In this document: piece by piece, positions 1 to 5,250 of the stretch
How positions within the stretch are numbered: position 1 is the stretch's first letter
Layout of the letters: the number at the start of each line of letters is the position of its first letter
Assembly: GCA_012522705.1 (NCBI GenBank)
Contig: JAAYJY010000172.1
Span: 1-9,893 of the forward strand
Origin: Syntrophomonadaceae bacterium
Lineage (GTDB): Bacteria; Bacillota; Syntrophomonadia; Syntrophomonadales; Syntrophomonadaceae
Length of the DNA: 9,893 bases
Direction: 5' to 3'
Translations under genes and position numbers: made by a program
Notes under the pieces: generated by a model
What the model was told of the DNA's origin: nothing
Seen by the model: the letters and a program-made list of their open reading frames with translations, nothing else
Databases searched by the model: none

Positions 1-302
1 ATCCTGAATTGGTATCCCAGGGCCTCCAGGATATCCCGCTCCACCTGGGCGTAGTAACCGAACCGGCATGGCCCCCACCCCCCTGCCATCACGATGGTAT
101 CCGCTCCTTGTTCCATGGCCTCGATGAAATTACCGACGTTGATCTTCAATGGCAAACAAGCAAATTCCGGCGAATTCTTGACACCCAGCTCCAAGGTGCG
201 TTTGGTGATGGGCGGCGGCGGGATCACGTCCAGCTTTAGCCCTGATAACAGACTCTTCACCGCGATATTCATATGCCCCATAGCCGGAAAAGTCACCTTC
301 AT
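1..302 (-). CDS. CoA-activase-related protein, second member of DUF2229-type pair (3' end beyond window)
   Basis: Partial gene: translation starts at the ATG at 302-300 and stays open for 100 codons to the left edge, so the C-terminus is missing. The ATG overlaps the stop of the upstream gene (ATGA), and a good ribosome-binding site (AAGGAAGG, 313-320) lies 10 nt before it. The protein opens MKVTFPAMGHMNIAVKSLL and continues with a run of four prolines plus ITKRTLELG, then SPEFACLPLKINVGNF (C49) and GGWGPCRFGYYAQV (C79). I recognise this as the companion of the DUF2229 protein encoded just upstream, a family related to the activase and core proteins of 2-hydroxyacyl-CoA dehydratases (HgdC/HgdB, BadFG/BcrAD). 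The true reaction is unknown. The conserved cysteines suggest an iron-sulfur cluster shared with the upstream protein, which is inference. W76, in GGWGPC, sits where I recall a cysteine in many relatives; an alignment should check this. The family call is fairly secure, the function is not. Confidence 0.8.
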   Translation of the reverse strand, partial: MKVTFPAMGHMNIAVKSLLSGLKLDVIPPPPITKRTLELGVKNSPEFACLPLKINVGNFIEAMEQGADTIVMAGGWGPCRFGYYAQVERDILEALGYQFR

Positions 303-1303
303 AAGCTGGCCGCCTTCCTTAGTTGCAGCATATCGCAGAATGCTTCCAGGCGTGTCACCAGTCCGGCTTCGCCGGTGTGTTCATCAATGGTCAGCATCAT
401 AAAGGGTTTGCTGAGTACCTTACGGCTGATGATTTCCCCGACCATTGAATCCGGACCACATCCAAAACAGGCCAGATATACTATCCCGTCCACTTCGGGT
501 TGGCTGTCCAGCAACAACGCTCCCCCTACCGCTTTGCGGCCCAGGGTCCAAAAAACTCTTTTAGGTATCTCCCCGGCTTTGGCCTCTACCGCTGCCTGTT
601 CCAGATTTTCGACCACCTGAACCTGACAGCCCAGTTGCCGCAGGCGATCGACCAAACTCATGCTGATCATCCGGTCGTATAATGAATAAGCATGCCCTAA
701 TACCCCAATATTTAGACCATTGGCTGCCGGTTGGGTTATCCTTTCCCCGTCCCACAGCCTGATCGCTTCAGCCATGGTATAGCCGTGCCGGCACCATTGC
801 CGGCATCGCCGCCATTCCGCCAAACCATCACGGTATGCACGTCTGGTAACGGCGATATTTTGGCTGAAGCGTCGCCCCAGTCTCAGCAAGTCCTTCTCCA
901 GGGTCCTGCCGTTGCGGCTGAGATCGATAGTAATGTCGATTATCTCCGGCAGGTTGGGGAGCGAAGCCCGCACCATATCCGGCAAACCCATGAATTTCGG
1001 GCATATGTACGAACGTTCCTCTATACTCACCAGCCGGGGGATAAAAATACAGTCCAGTTCTGCATGGCATAGTTCCTGGACGTGACCGAAACAGACCTTG
1101 ATAGGAAAGCAGGCTTCGTCCACTGCGGTCCGCAATCCGCGCTCCACTGTCTGCCGATTAGTCCAGGAAGAAGTCACCACTGTTGCTCCCAATCCTTCGA
1201 AAAAGGTCTTCCAAAGGGGATAATAATAAAAATAAAACAGGCTTCTGGGTATACCTACCTTCACTGCTTCGATCCTCGCTTTCCTTTTACTGACGAGCAC
1301 CAT
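299..1303 (-). CDS. CoA-activase-related protein, DUF2229 family (first member of pair)
   Basis: A 334-residue soluble protein. The N-terminal part has the family opening KVGIPRSLFYFYYYPLW (15-31), followed by cysteines C65, C71, C79, C85 and C101. The C-terminal part has an ACFGCGPDS motif (C279, C282) and TIDEHTGEAG (305-314), both typical of 2-hydroxyacyl-CoA dehydratase activase-related (DUF2229/HgdB-like) proteins. Members of this superfamily use ATP-driven electron transfer through iron-sulfur clusters, but the cellular role of this stand-alone form is not established. The gene begins 3 nt after the spoVAE stop and overlaps the next gene by 4 nt, so it looks translationally coupled to the spoVA operon. 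The ATG at 1303 has no well-spaced Shine-Dalgarno. A GTG at 1264 (codon 14), preceded by GCGAGG at 9 nt, would give an N-terminus beginning VKVGIPR, closer to what I recall of the family, so the true start may be 1264. The usual ATPase partner (BcrAD/BadFG type) is not in the window. Confidence 0.85.
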   Translation of the reverse strand: MVLVSKRKARIEAVKVGIPRSLFYFYYYPLWKTFFEGLGATVVTSSWTNRQTVERGLRTAVDEACFPIKVCFGHVQELCHAELDCIFIPRLVSIEERSYICPKFMGLPDMVRASLPNLPEIIDITIDLSRNGRTLEKDLLRLGRRFSQNIAVTRRAYRDGLAEWRRCRQWCRHGYTMAEAIRLWDGERITQPAANGLNIGVLGHAYSLYDRMISMSLVDRLRQLGCQVQVVENLEQAAVEAKAGEIPKRVFWTLGRKAVGGALLLDSQPEVDGIVYLACFGCGPDSMVGEIISRKVLSKPFMMLTIDEHTGEAGLVTRLEAFCDMLQLRKAASL

Positions 1304-1306
1304 CCC

Positions 1307-1711
1307 TTAATCTTTGGGATCGAATAGAACGGCCGCCAAATAACCAAATACGATGGCGGCTGTAATCCCGCCGGCGGTTGCCGAAATTCCTCCGGTGAAA
1401 GCTCCCAGCCACCCTTTTTCGGCCACCTCTTTTATGGCCCCCTGGGCCAAACTATGGCCAAATCCGCTCAAAGGTACGGTAGCACCGGCACCGCCGATAT
1501 CCACCAGGGGTTGGTACAACCCAAACGCGCTCAGCAATGCGCCAATGGTGATATAGCCCACCAAAATATGCCCAGGACTTACGCCCGGCTTGGTCAGGTC
1601 CATCACCAGTTGGCCTATCAGACAAAGGCCGCCCCCTACGAGAAAGGCCATCAGTAAAGACACACCATACCATTCCCTTCTAGTCTTTTTAACGGGTGAA
1701 AATTTTGTCAA
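1307..1711 (-). CDS. spoVAE: stage V sporulation protein AE (SpoVAE/SpoVAEb)
   Basis: Small integral membrane protein of the SpoVA complex, which moves Ca2+-dipicolinic acid across the inner forespore membrane during sporulation and germination. It has hydrophobic segments at about residues 17-37, 48-65 and 104-130. It carries the SpoVA motif GAGATVPLSGFGHSLAQGA in the middle, paralogous to the matching stretch of SpoVAC, and ends LAAVLFDPKD like SpoVAEb. The start is uncertain. The longest form (134 aa) uses TTG at 1711, one base after the spoVAD stop, with little Shine-Dalgarno but clear coupling potential. A GTG at 1663 with AAGGG upstream would give 118 aa beginning near SLLMAFLVGG, close to the roughly 116 aa of Bacillus SpoVAEb. 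The DUF2229 gene follows after 3 nt. Confidence 0.93.
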   Translation of the reverse strand: MTKFSPVKKTRREWYGVSLLMAFLVGGGLCLIGQLVMDLTKPGVSPGHILVGYITIGALLSAFGLYQPLVDIGGAGATVPLSGFGHSLAQGAIKEVAEKGWLGAFTGGISATAGGITAAIVFGYLAAVLFDPKD

Positions 1712-1712
1712 C

Positions 1713-2726
1713 CTATATGTTCTCTATGGCTACCGCATGGGCTATTGCCGGTATGCTCTCCTTTTGGAAGGTGGTGGTAGGACTCATTAAGGCTCCTGTA
1801 GATACCAGCAGGATGTTTCTCATCTCCCCGCCAGCCACCTTGCGCAAAAAAGGTCCAGTGAGCATACACGCCGAGCAGCCGCAGCCGCTGCCCCCGGAAT
1901 CCACGTCCTGCAGGCCATCATAGAGAAGCACTCCGCAATCACTGAAATTGGGGCTGGGCACCAGCCCCACCCTTACAAACAATTCACGGGCCACGCTCAA
2001 TCCTACCGCGGCCAAATCCCCAGTGACCACCAAATCATAATAATCATGGGGGCGGCCGGTTTCTTGGAAGTGCGCTTTGATCGTGTCCACTGCCGCCGGA
2101 GCCATGGCGGCGCCCATGTTTGCAGCATCGGTCTGCCCCATGTCAATTACCTTCCCCACCGTGGCGCAGCTTAACCTGGGCCCGCTGCCACCTTTTTGCA
2201 GAATCACCGCCCCGGCAGCGGTTGCCGTCCATTGGGAGCTGGGTACTCGCTGCACCCCTTGCTCGACCGGTGCCCGATACTGCCGTTCCGCACTGTAATG
2301 ATGACTGGAGGTGGCGGCCAGTACCCGTTCACAATATCCTCCGTCGACCATGGCTGCAGCTACCAACAGCGACTCGGCCATGGTAGAGCAGGCCCCATAC
2401 AAACCTAGAAAAGGGACGGCTATCTCCCGAGCCGCATAATTTGACGAAGTAATCTGGTTGAGCAGATCGCCGGCTACCATCAATTCTATATCCGAAGTCT
2501 GCAGGCCTTGTTTGCTGAGAGCCAGCTTGGCCGCCTCGCGCAGCATTTTGCTTTCGGTTTTCTCCCAACTGGCCTCCCCCCAGAGGTAGTCAGGCAGAAT
2601 CTGGTCAAAATCGTCGCTCCATGGCCCTTCTCCCTCTTTAGGCCCCACGATTGAGGCCCATGAGATAATGCAGGGGGGATCTGCAAAGATAAATGTCTGC
2701 CTGCCTTTTTTATTAATTGCTCCCAT
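1713..2726 (-). CDS. spoVAD: stage V sporulation protein AD (SpoVAD), dipicolinate-binding
   Basis: A 337-residue soluble protein with the length and thiolase-like fold signature of SpoVAD, the SpoVA subunit known to bind dipicolinic acid at the forespore inner membrane. Visible landmarks are the N-terminal KGRQTFIFADPPCIIS segment, AGDLLNQITSSNYAAR, the thiolase-type GLYGACSTMAESL loop with its cysteine, FSDCGVLLYDG, a glycine/cysteine-rich GGSGCGCSACML stretch, and the C-terminal LLVSTGALMSPTTT. The ATG at 2726 has GGGAG 7 nt upstream, so the start is well supported. It follows spoVAC by 15 nt and precedes the spoVAE TTG by one base, making a tight AC-AD-AE unit. It is presumably read from the sigma-G-type promoter before spoVAC. 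Confidence 0.97.
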   Translation of the reverse strand: MGAINKKGRQTFIFADPPCIISWASIVGPKEGEGPWSDDFDQILPDYLWGEASWEKTESKMLREAAKLALSKQGLQTSDIELMVAGDLLNQITSSNYAAREIAVPFLGLYGACSTMAESLLVAAAMVDGGYCERVLAATSSHHYSAERQYRAPVEQGVQRVPSSQWTATAAGAVILQKGGSGPRLSCATVGKVIDMGQTDAANMGAAMAPAAVDTIKAHFQETGRPHDYYDLVVTGDLAAVGLSVARELFVRVGLVPSPNFSDCGVLLYDGLQDVDSGGSGCGCSACMLTGPFLRKVAGGEMRNILLVSTGALMSPTTTFQKESIPAIAHAVAIENI

Positions 2727-2741
2727 TTTTGTCTCCCTAAC

Positions 2742-3212
2742 TTACAAATACAACATAATCAGCTTGGCCAGACCGATCAAAACCGAGGCTGTGAATCCGA
2801 ACAACAAAGTCGGCCCGGCAATGCTGAACATCTTGGCCCCCACCCCGAAGATATAACCTTCCCGTTTGAATTCCATGGCCGGAGCCACGATGGCATTGGC
2901 AAAACCGGTTATGGGCACTACTGATCCGGCGCCGGCCTTGGCCCCCAGGTTGTCATATATGCCGAGGCCAGTAAACAAAGCTCCGAGGAATATCATGGAT
3001 GTTGACTCCAACGACACGGCATCCTGCCGACTGTAGCCCAGGGAAATAAAATATTCCATTATTATCTGCCCCACTACGCATATCAAACCACCCACCACAA
3101 AAGCCCACATACAGTTTTGGGCCAAAGGGGGCTTGGGTTTCATGCGGTTGACCAGGTGATGGTACTCCTCCTGTTCTGCGGTTTTAAGCAGTTCTTCTGG
3201 ATTCTTTCCCAT
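2742..3212 (-). CDS. spoVAC: stage V sporulation protein AC (SpoVAC)
   Basis: Membrane protein of 156 residues, near the 150 of Bacillus SpoVAC, which is reported to behave as a mechanosensitive channel for dipicolinate in the inner spore membrane. A charged cytoplasmic N-terminus (about residues 1-32) is followed by hydrophobic segments at about 33-56, 72-88 and 127-154. The central motif GAGSVVPITGFANAIVAP is the paralogue of the SpoVAE motif. I chose the ATG at 3212 because GAGGAGG (3221-3227) lies 8 nt upstream. An in-frame TTG at 3218 is possible but would leave only 3 nt after that Shine-Dalgarno. This is the first gene of the spoVA unit. spoVAA and spoVAB are absent, as is usual in Clostridia. 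A terminator and a sigma-G-type promoter separate it from the spoIIA block. Confidence 0.96.
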   Translation of the reverse strand: MGKNPEELLKTAEQEEYHHLVNRMKPKPPLAQNCMWAFVVGGLICVVGQIIMEYFISLGYSRQDAVSLESTSMIFLGALFTGLGIYDNLGAKAGAGSVVPITGFANAIVAPAMEFKREGYIFGVGAKMFSIAGPTLLFGFTASVLIGLAKLIMLYL

Positions 3213-3231
3213 AATCAAATCCTCCTCGGAT

Positions 3232-3261
3232 TATTATGGGTTTGAGGTACTGGCTTTATAC
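3232..3261 (-). promoter_or_regulatory. sigma-G-type promoter for spoVAC-spoVAD-spoVAE
   Basis: On the minus strand GTATA (3257-3261) is followed after exactly 18 nt by CATAATA (3232-3238). Both match the sigma-G consensus known from Bacillus (GHATR, N18, CATNHTA) at every defined position. spoVA is a classical sigma-G operon, so the assignment fits. Transcription would begin about 7 nt past the -10, near 3225, inside the GAGGAGG ribosome-binding site, leaving a leader of only about 13 nt. Confidence 0.72.
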
Positions 3262-3281
3262 ATCCCGCACCTCCCAAAGCG

Positions 3282-3313
3282 CAAAAATGCCGGCAGGAAA
3301 TGTTCCTGCCGGC
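3282..3313 (-). terminator. strong intrinsic terminator after the dodecin gene
   Basis: A perfect 11-bp inverted repeat (GCCGGCAGGAA at 3289-3299 and its complement at 3303-3313, 3-nt loop) is followed, reading the minus strand, by A and then five T (3283-3288). It lies about 15 nt after the dodecin stop and before the spoVAC promoter. This separates spoIIA/dodecin transcription from spoVA. Confidence 0.88.
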
Positions 3314-3328
3314 GGCATAACCCAAACC

Positions 3329-3523
3329 TTATTCGGTGTAGGCGATTTTTATATTGGCCTTATAATCTATTATCCGGTCTCCCTTGACACTGGCGGTCCA
3401 ATTGTAAACCTCTACTCCGGTGATATTGCCATAAGTCCTGGATGCTTCAGCAACCGCCGAAGTAACCGCGTCCTGCCAGTCTCTATGGGACTCTCCCACG
3501 AATTCGGCAACTTTGATTTGCAT
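3329..3523 (-). CDS. dodecin family protein
   Basis: A 64-residue protein matching the dodecin fold in size and pattern: beta strand (QIKVAEFVGES), amphipathic helix (about residues 14-31, DWQDAVTSAVAEASRTY), then two strands (VEVYNWTASVKG and IIDYKANIKIAYTE). Dodecins form hollow dodecamers that in several organisms store or buffer flavins. The ATG at 3523 is preceded by AAAGGAGG at 7 nt; a TTG further upstream lies within the leader and would contain the Shine-Dalgarno, so it is rejected. The tryptophan that stacks on flavin in archaeal and Thermus dodecins (in an N-x-x-W-x-E-V context) is glycine here (G36 in NITGVEV), so flavin binding cannot be assumed. The gene sits 55 nt after sigF, has a sigma-G-type promoter of its own, and ends at a strong terminator. 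A forespore role is inferred. Confidence 0.9.
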   Translation of the reverse strand: MQIKVAEFVGESHRDWQDAVTSAVAEASRTYGNITGVEVYNWTASVKGDRIIDYKANIKIAYTE

Positions 3524-3554
3524 AAGAAGTCCTCCTTTCAATTCCGTTTGTCCC

Positions 3555-3584
3555 TATTATGGCTGACCGGAGGACTGTTTATTC
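3555..3584 (-). promoter_or_regulatory. sigma-G-type promoter for the dodecin gene
   Basis: Reading the minus strand, GAATA (3580-3584, straddling the sigF stop codon) is followed after exactly 18 nt by CATAATA (3555-3561). Both elements fit the Bacillus sigma-G consensus fully, and the -10 heptamer and spacer length equal those before spoVAC. The expected start near 3548 gives a leader of about 25 nt that includes the dodecin ribosome-binding site. Confidence 0.65.
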
Positions 3585-4307
3585 CAATACCCTTTTGAGT
3601 TTGGACAGGGCCGCCTTTTCGATTCGGGAAATCTGGACCTGGGATAGCCCCATGTCGGCGGCGATGACGGATTGAGTTTCGTCCTTAAAGAAACGTCTTA
3701 TAATGATCTCTTTTTCCCGGTCTTCCAGTTTCCCCAAGGCCTCCCGCAGGGCCAATCTTTCCAGCATCATGATGTTACCCTGCTCGCTGGCCAGCCGGTC
3801 GATCAAGGATAACTGCTCCTTGTCTTCCCCAACGTAGGAATCATAGATGTACGCCGGAGCCTGGCAAGCTTCTATGGCTATCACTATCTCTTCCTTATCC
3901 ATCTGCAGCAGTTCGGCCAATTCATTGATAGCCGGTTCCCGGCCCAAATCCGCCCGTAGTTTCTCCTGGGCCCAGCGAATCTTGCCATAGTTTTCTTTCA
4001 AGCCTCTTTGCACCTTGACGATGCCATCATCGCGAAGAAACTTTTTTATCTCCCCGATAATCATGGGCACGGCATAAGTGGAAAACCGTACCTGGAAAGT
4101 GAAATCAAACTTGTCGATGGCTTTTAGCAGTCCGATTGAACCAACCTGGAACAAGTCCTCGTAATCGTAACTGGTGTTCTTGAATCTTTCCAGAACCATG
4201 TAGACCAAACCCAGGTTACCCTCATAAACCCGGGAACGGGCGCTTTGGTCGCCGGCCTGGGCTTGGCGCAGGAGCTTATCGTTTTCCTGGTATTTGTCAG
4301 GGAGCAT
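3579..4307 (-). CDS. sigF: RNA polymerase sporulation sigma factor SigF (SpoIIAC)
   Basis: Sigma-70 family factor of 242 residues (about 255 in Bacillus) that directs the first forespore-specific transcription after asymmetric division. Region 2 spans about residues 28-95, with YEDLFQVGSIGLLKAIDKFD for core binding and RFSTYAVPMIIGEIKKFLRD for -10 recognition. A linker/region 3 follows from about 103 to 175. Region 4 occupies about 185-240, with a helix-turn-helix (IAADMGLSQVQISRIEKAALSK). No sigma-K-type pro-sequence is present. The ATG at 4307 is used because AAAGGGGG lies 8 nt upstream. Reading on to an earlier ATG at 4400 would add 31 residues absent from the family and would overlap spoIIAB. 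The gap to spoIIAB is 14 nt. Activity is expected to be held by SpoIIAB and released by SpoIIAA, as in other spore formers. Confidence 0.97.
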   Translation of the reverse strand: MLPDKYQENDKLLRQAQAGDQSARSRVYEGNLGLVYMVLERFKNTSYDYEDLFQVGSIGLLKAIDKFDFTFQVRFSTYAVPMIIGEIKKFLRDDGIVKVQRGLKENYGKIRWAQEKLRADLGREPAINELAELLQMDKEEIVIAIEACQAPAYIYDSYVGEDKEQLSLIDRLASEQGNIMMLERLALREALGKLEDREKEIIIRRFFKDETQSVIAADMGLSQVQISRIEKAALSKLKRVLE

Positions 4308-4321
4308 GGGCTTGTCCCCCT

Positions 4322-4768
4322 TTAAGCCAGGGCAGCCTGGGATTTGACCTGGAAGCATCTTTTCATTTTGACACTGGTGCCCTGCCCGGGTTGACTGCAA
4401 ACGTTCAGTTCATCCATGAACGACTTCATCAACGAAAACCCCAGTCCCATCCGGGCGGGGTCGCTGGAGAAACTTGGCTCCATGGCCTGCTCGATATTGG
4501 TCATGCCCCTGCCGTAGTCTTCAACCATGATTTCCATTATCTGATTTTCCAAAATGGTGGCCATGACAACTACTTTTTCATAGGGTCGATTATCGTAACC
4601 GTGAATGATGCTGTTGGATACGGCCTCGGAAAACACCAGTTTGATTTCCTCTATCTCTTCCAGAGTGCAGTTCAGTTGGGCTGCGAATGCGCCTACGCAC
4701 GAACGGGCGAAAGATACATTTTCCGGTAGACTGGGAAATTCGAAACGCACATAATTTTTCATATTCAT
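4322..4768 (-). CDS. spoIIAB: anti-sigma F factor / serine kinase SpoIIAB
   Basis: GHKL-family kinase and anti-sigma factor that binds SigF and phosphorylates SpoIIAA. Counting from the MKNYV methionine (codon 3 of this call), R20 (SFARS), E46 and N50 (SEAVSNSIIHGY) fall at exactly the numbers known in the Bacillus protein: R20 contacts sigma-F, and E46/N50 form the ATP N-box. Further on are the G1 box (DYGRGM) and the G2 box (RMGLGFSLMKSFMDE). From MKNYV the length is 146 residues, identical to Bacillus. Start choice: ATG 4768 (148 aa) or 4762 (146 aa). A further in-frame ATG at 4807 overlaps the spoIIAA stop (ATGA) but adds an unconserved N-terminal extension and lies upstream of the only good Shine-Dalgarno. 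See the separate leader-hairpin entry. Confidence 0.96.
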   Translation of the reverse strand: MNMKNYVRFEFPSLPENVSFARSCVGAFAAQLNCTLEEIEEIKLVFSEAVSNSIIHGYDNRPYEKVVVMATILENQIMEIMVEDYGRGMTNIEQAMEPSFSSDPARMGLGFSLMKSFMDELNVCSQPGQGTSVKMKRCFQVKSQAALA

Positions 4769-4803
4769 GGCCTGTCCAGCCTGAAGGCTGGGATTCACCT
4801 CCG
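4769..4803 (-). promoter_or_regulatory. structured ribosome-binding site of spoIIAB (Shine-Dalgarno, hairpin, start)
   Basis: Directly after the spoIIAA stop lies an ideal Shine-Dalgarno, GGAGGTGA (4795-4802), but the ATG at 4768 is 26 nt away, far too distant for normal initiation. Between them is a perfect 6-bp hairpin, CCAGCC-TTCA-GGCTGG (4776-4791, minus strand). If it folds, the 16 nt are looped out and the effective spacing becomes 10 nt. This arrangement is known from phage T4 gene 38. The sequence elements are observed; the folding is inferred. Confidence 0.6.
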
Positions 4804-5136
4804 TCATATATTGATGATGTCCTGCTCGTTGTTATACATGGAAACCAGTTTGTTGATACCTGAAAATACCAGAATCTTACTGACTGAGGGGCGGGCCCCC
4901 ACAATAAACATTTTACCATGCAGGTCGGCCATTTTTTTGTAGCGGCCTATTATTACCCCCAAGCCTGAACTATCGATAAAGGTTACCTTCTCTAGATTTA
5001 TGACCAGATTGCTTATCCGGTTGGTCTCCAGTCTGCGGTCTATGGTTTTACGAAGCTTTTCAGCCACCATCATGTCTACCTCGCCGGTTATCCTGACGAT
5101 AAGCGTATTTCTTACCTGTTTCAGATCAAGTTCCAC
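4804..5136 (-). CDS. spoIIAA: anti-sigma F factor antagonist SpoIIAA
   Basis: STAS-domain protein of 110 residues. Dephosphorylated SpoIIAA binds SpoIIAB and frees SigF in the forespore. SpoIIAB inactivates it by phosphorylation, and SpoIIE reverses this. The phosphorylation loop reads FIDSSGLGVIIGRYK; S57 corresponds to Ser58 of Bacillus. The N-terminal strand TLIVRITGEVDM and the C-terminal helix after VSKILVFSGI complete the fold. Translation starts with GTG at 5136, preceded by AGGAAGGGG with 9 nt spacing. The stop TGA sits 35 nt before the likely spoIIAB ATG. The 114-nt gap to dacF holds a candidate sigma-H promoter and a long-range inverted repeat covering this gene's Shine-Dalgarno. 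Confidence 0.97.
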   Translation of the reverse strand: MELDLKQVRNTLIVRITGEVDMMVAEKLRKTIDRRLETNRISNLVINLEKVTFIDSSGLGVIIGRYKKMADLHGKMFIVGARPSVSKILVFSGINKLVSMYNNEQDIINI

Positions 5137-5143
5137 GCCAAAA

Positions 5144-5228
5144 GTCCCCTTCCTGCATTACGTACCATTGAGGGTCTGCGGCTTAACCCCACACAGAGCC
5201 ACATGGGAGACTTCTACATGAAGGGGAC
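5144..5228 (-). repeat. 9-bp inverted repeat able to mask the spoIIAA ribosome-binding site
   Basis: On the minus strand GTCCCCTTC (5228-5220) is the perfect complement of GAAGGGGAC (5152-5144), which contains the spoIIAA Shine-Dalgarno. The arms are 67 nt apart. The 5' arm lies inside the spacer of the candidate sigma-H promoter, so it would be present only in RNA reading through from dacF. The repeat is observed; the regulatory meaning is inferred. Confidence 0.5.
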
Positions 5229-5237
5229 AACTCCTTC
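5211..5237 (-). promoter_or_regulatory. candidate sigma-H promoter for spoIIAA-spoIIAB-sigF
   Basis: The minus strand has GAAGGAGTT (5229-5237), 11 nt, then GTAGAAG (5211-5217). The Bacillus sigma-H consensus is RnAGGAwWW, 11-12 nt, RnnGAAT, so each half differs at one defined position. Sigma-H reads spoIIA in Bacillus and the location right after dacF is correct. No clear Spo0A box was found nearby. This is a candidate only. Confidence 0.4.
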
Positions 5238-5250
5238 CACGAAATTCCAT

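Noticed and set aside
3236..3598. Plus-strand frame of 120 codons over the dodecin region
   Set aside because: It runs through the terminator hairpin and both promoter regions and is antisense to the dodecin. No ribosome-binding site or domain is seen.
4769..4807. SpoIIAB start at the ATG overlapping the spoIIAA stop
   Set aside because: It would add 13-15 residues not found in the family and lies upstream of the only good Shine-Dalgarno. R20, E46 and N50 numbering agrees with Bacillus when counting from the MKNYV methionine. It is kept as the alternative in the finding on the hairpin.
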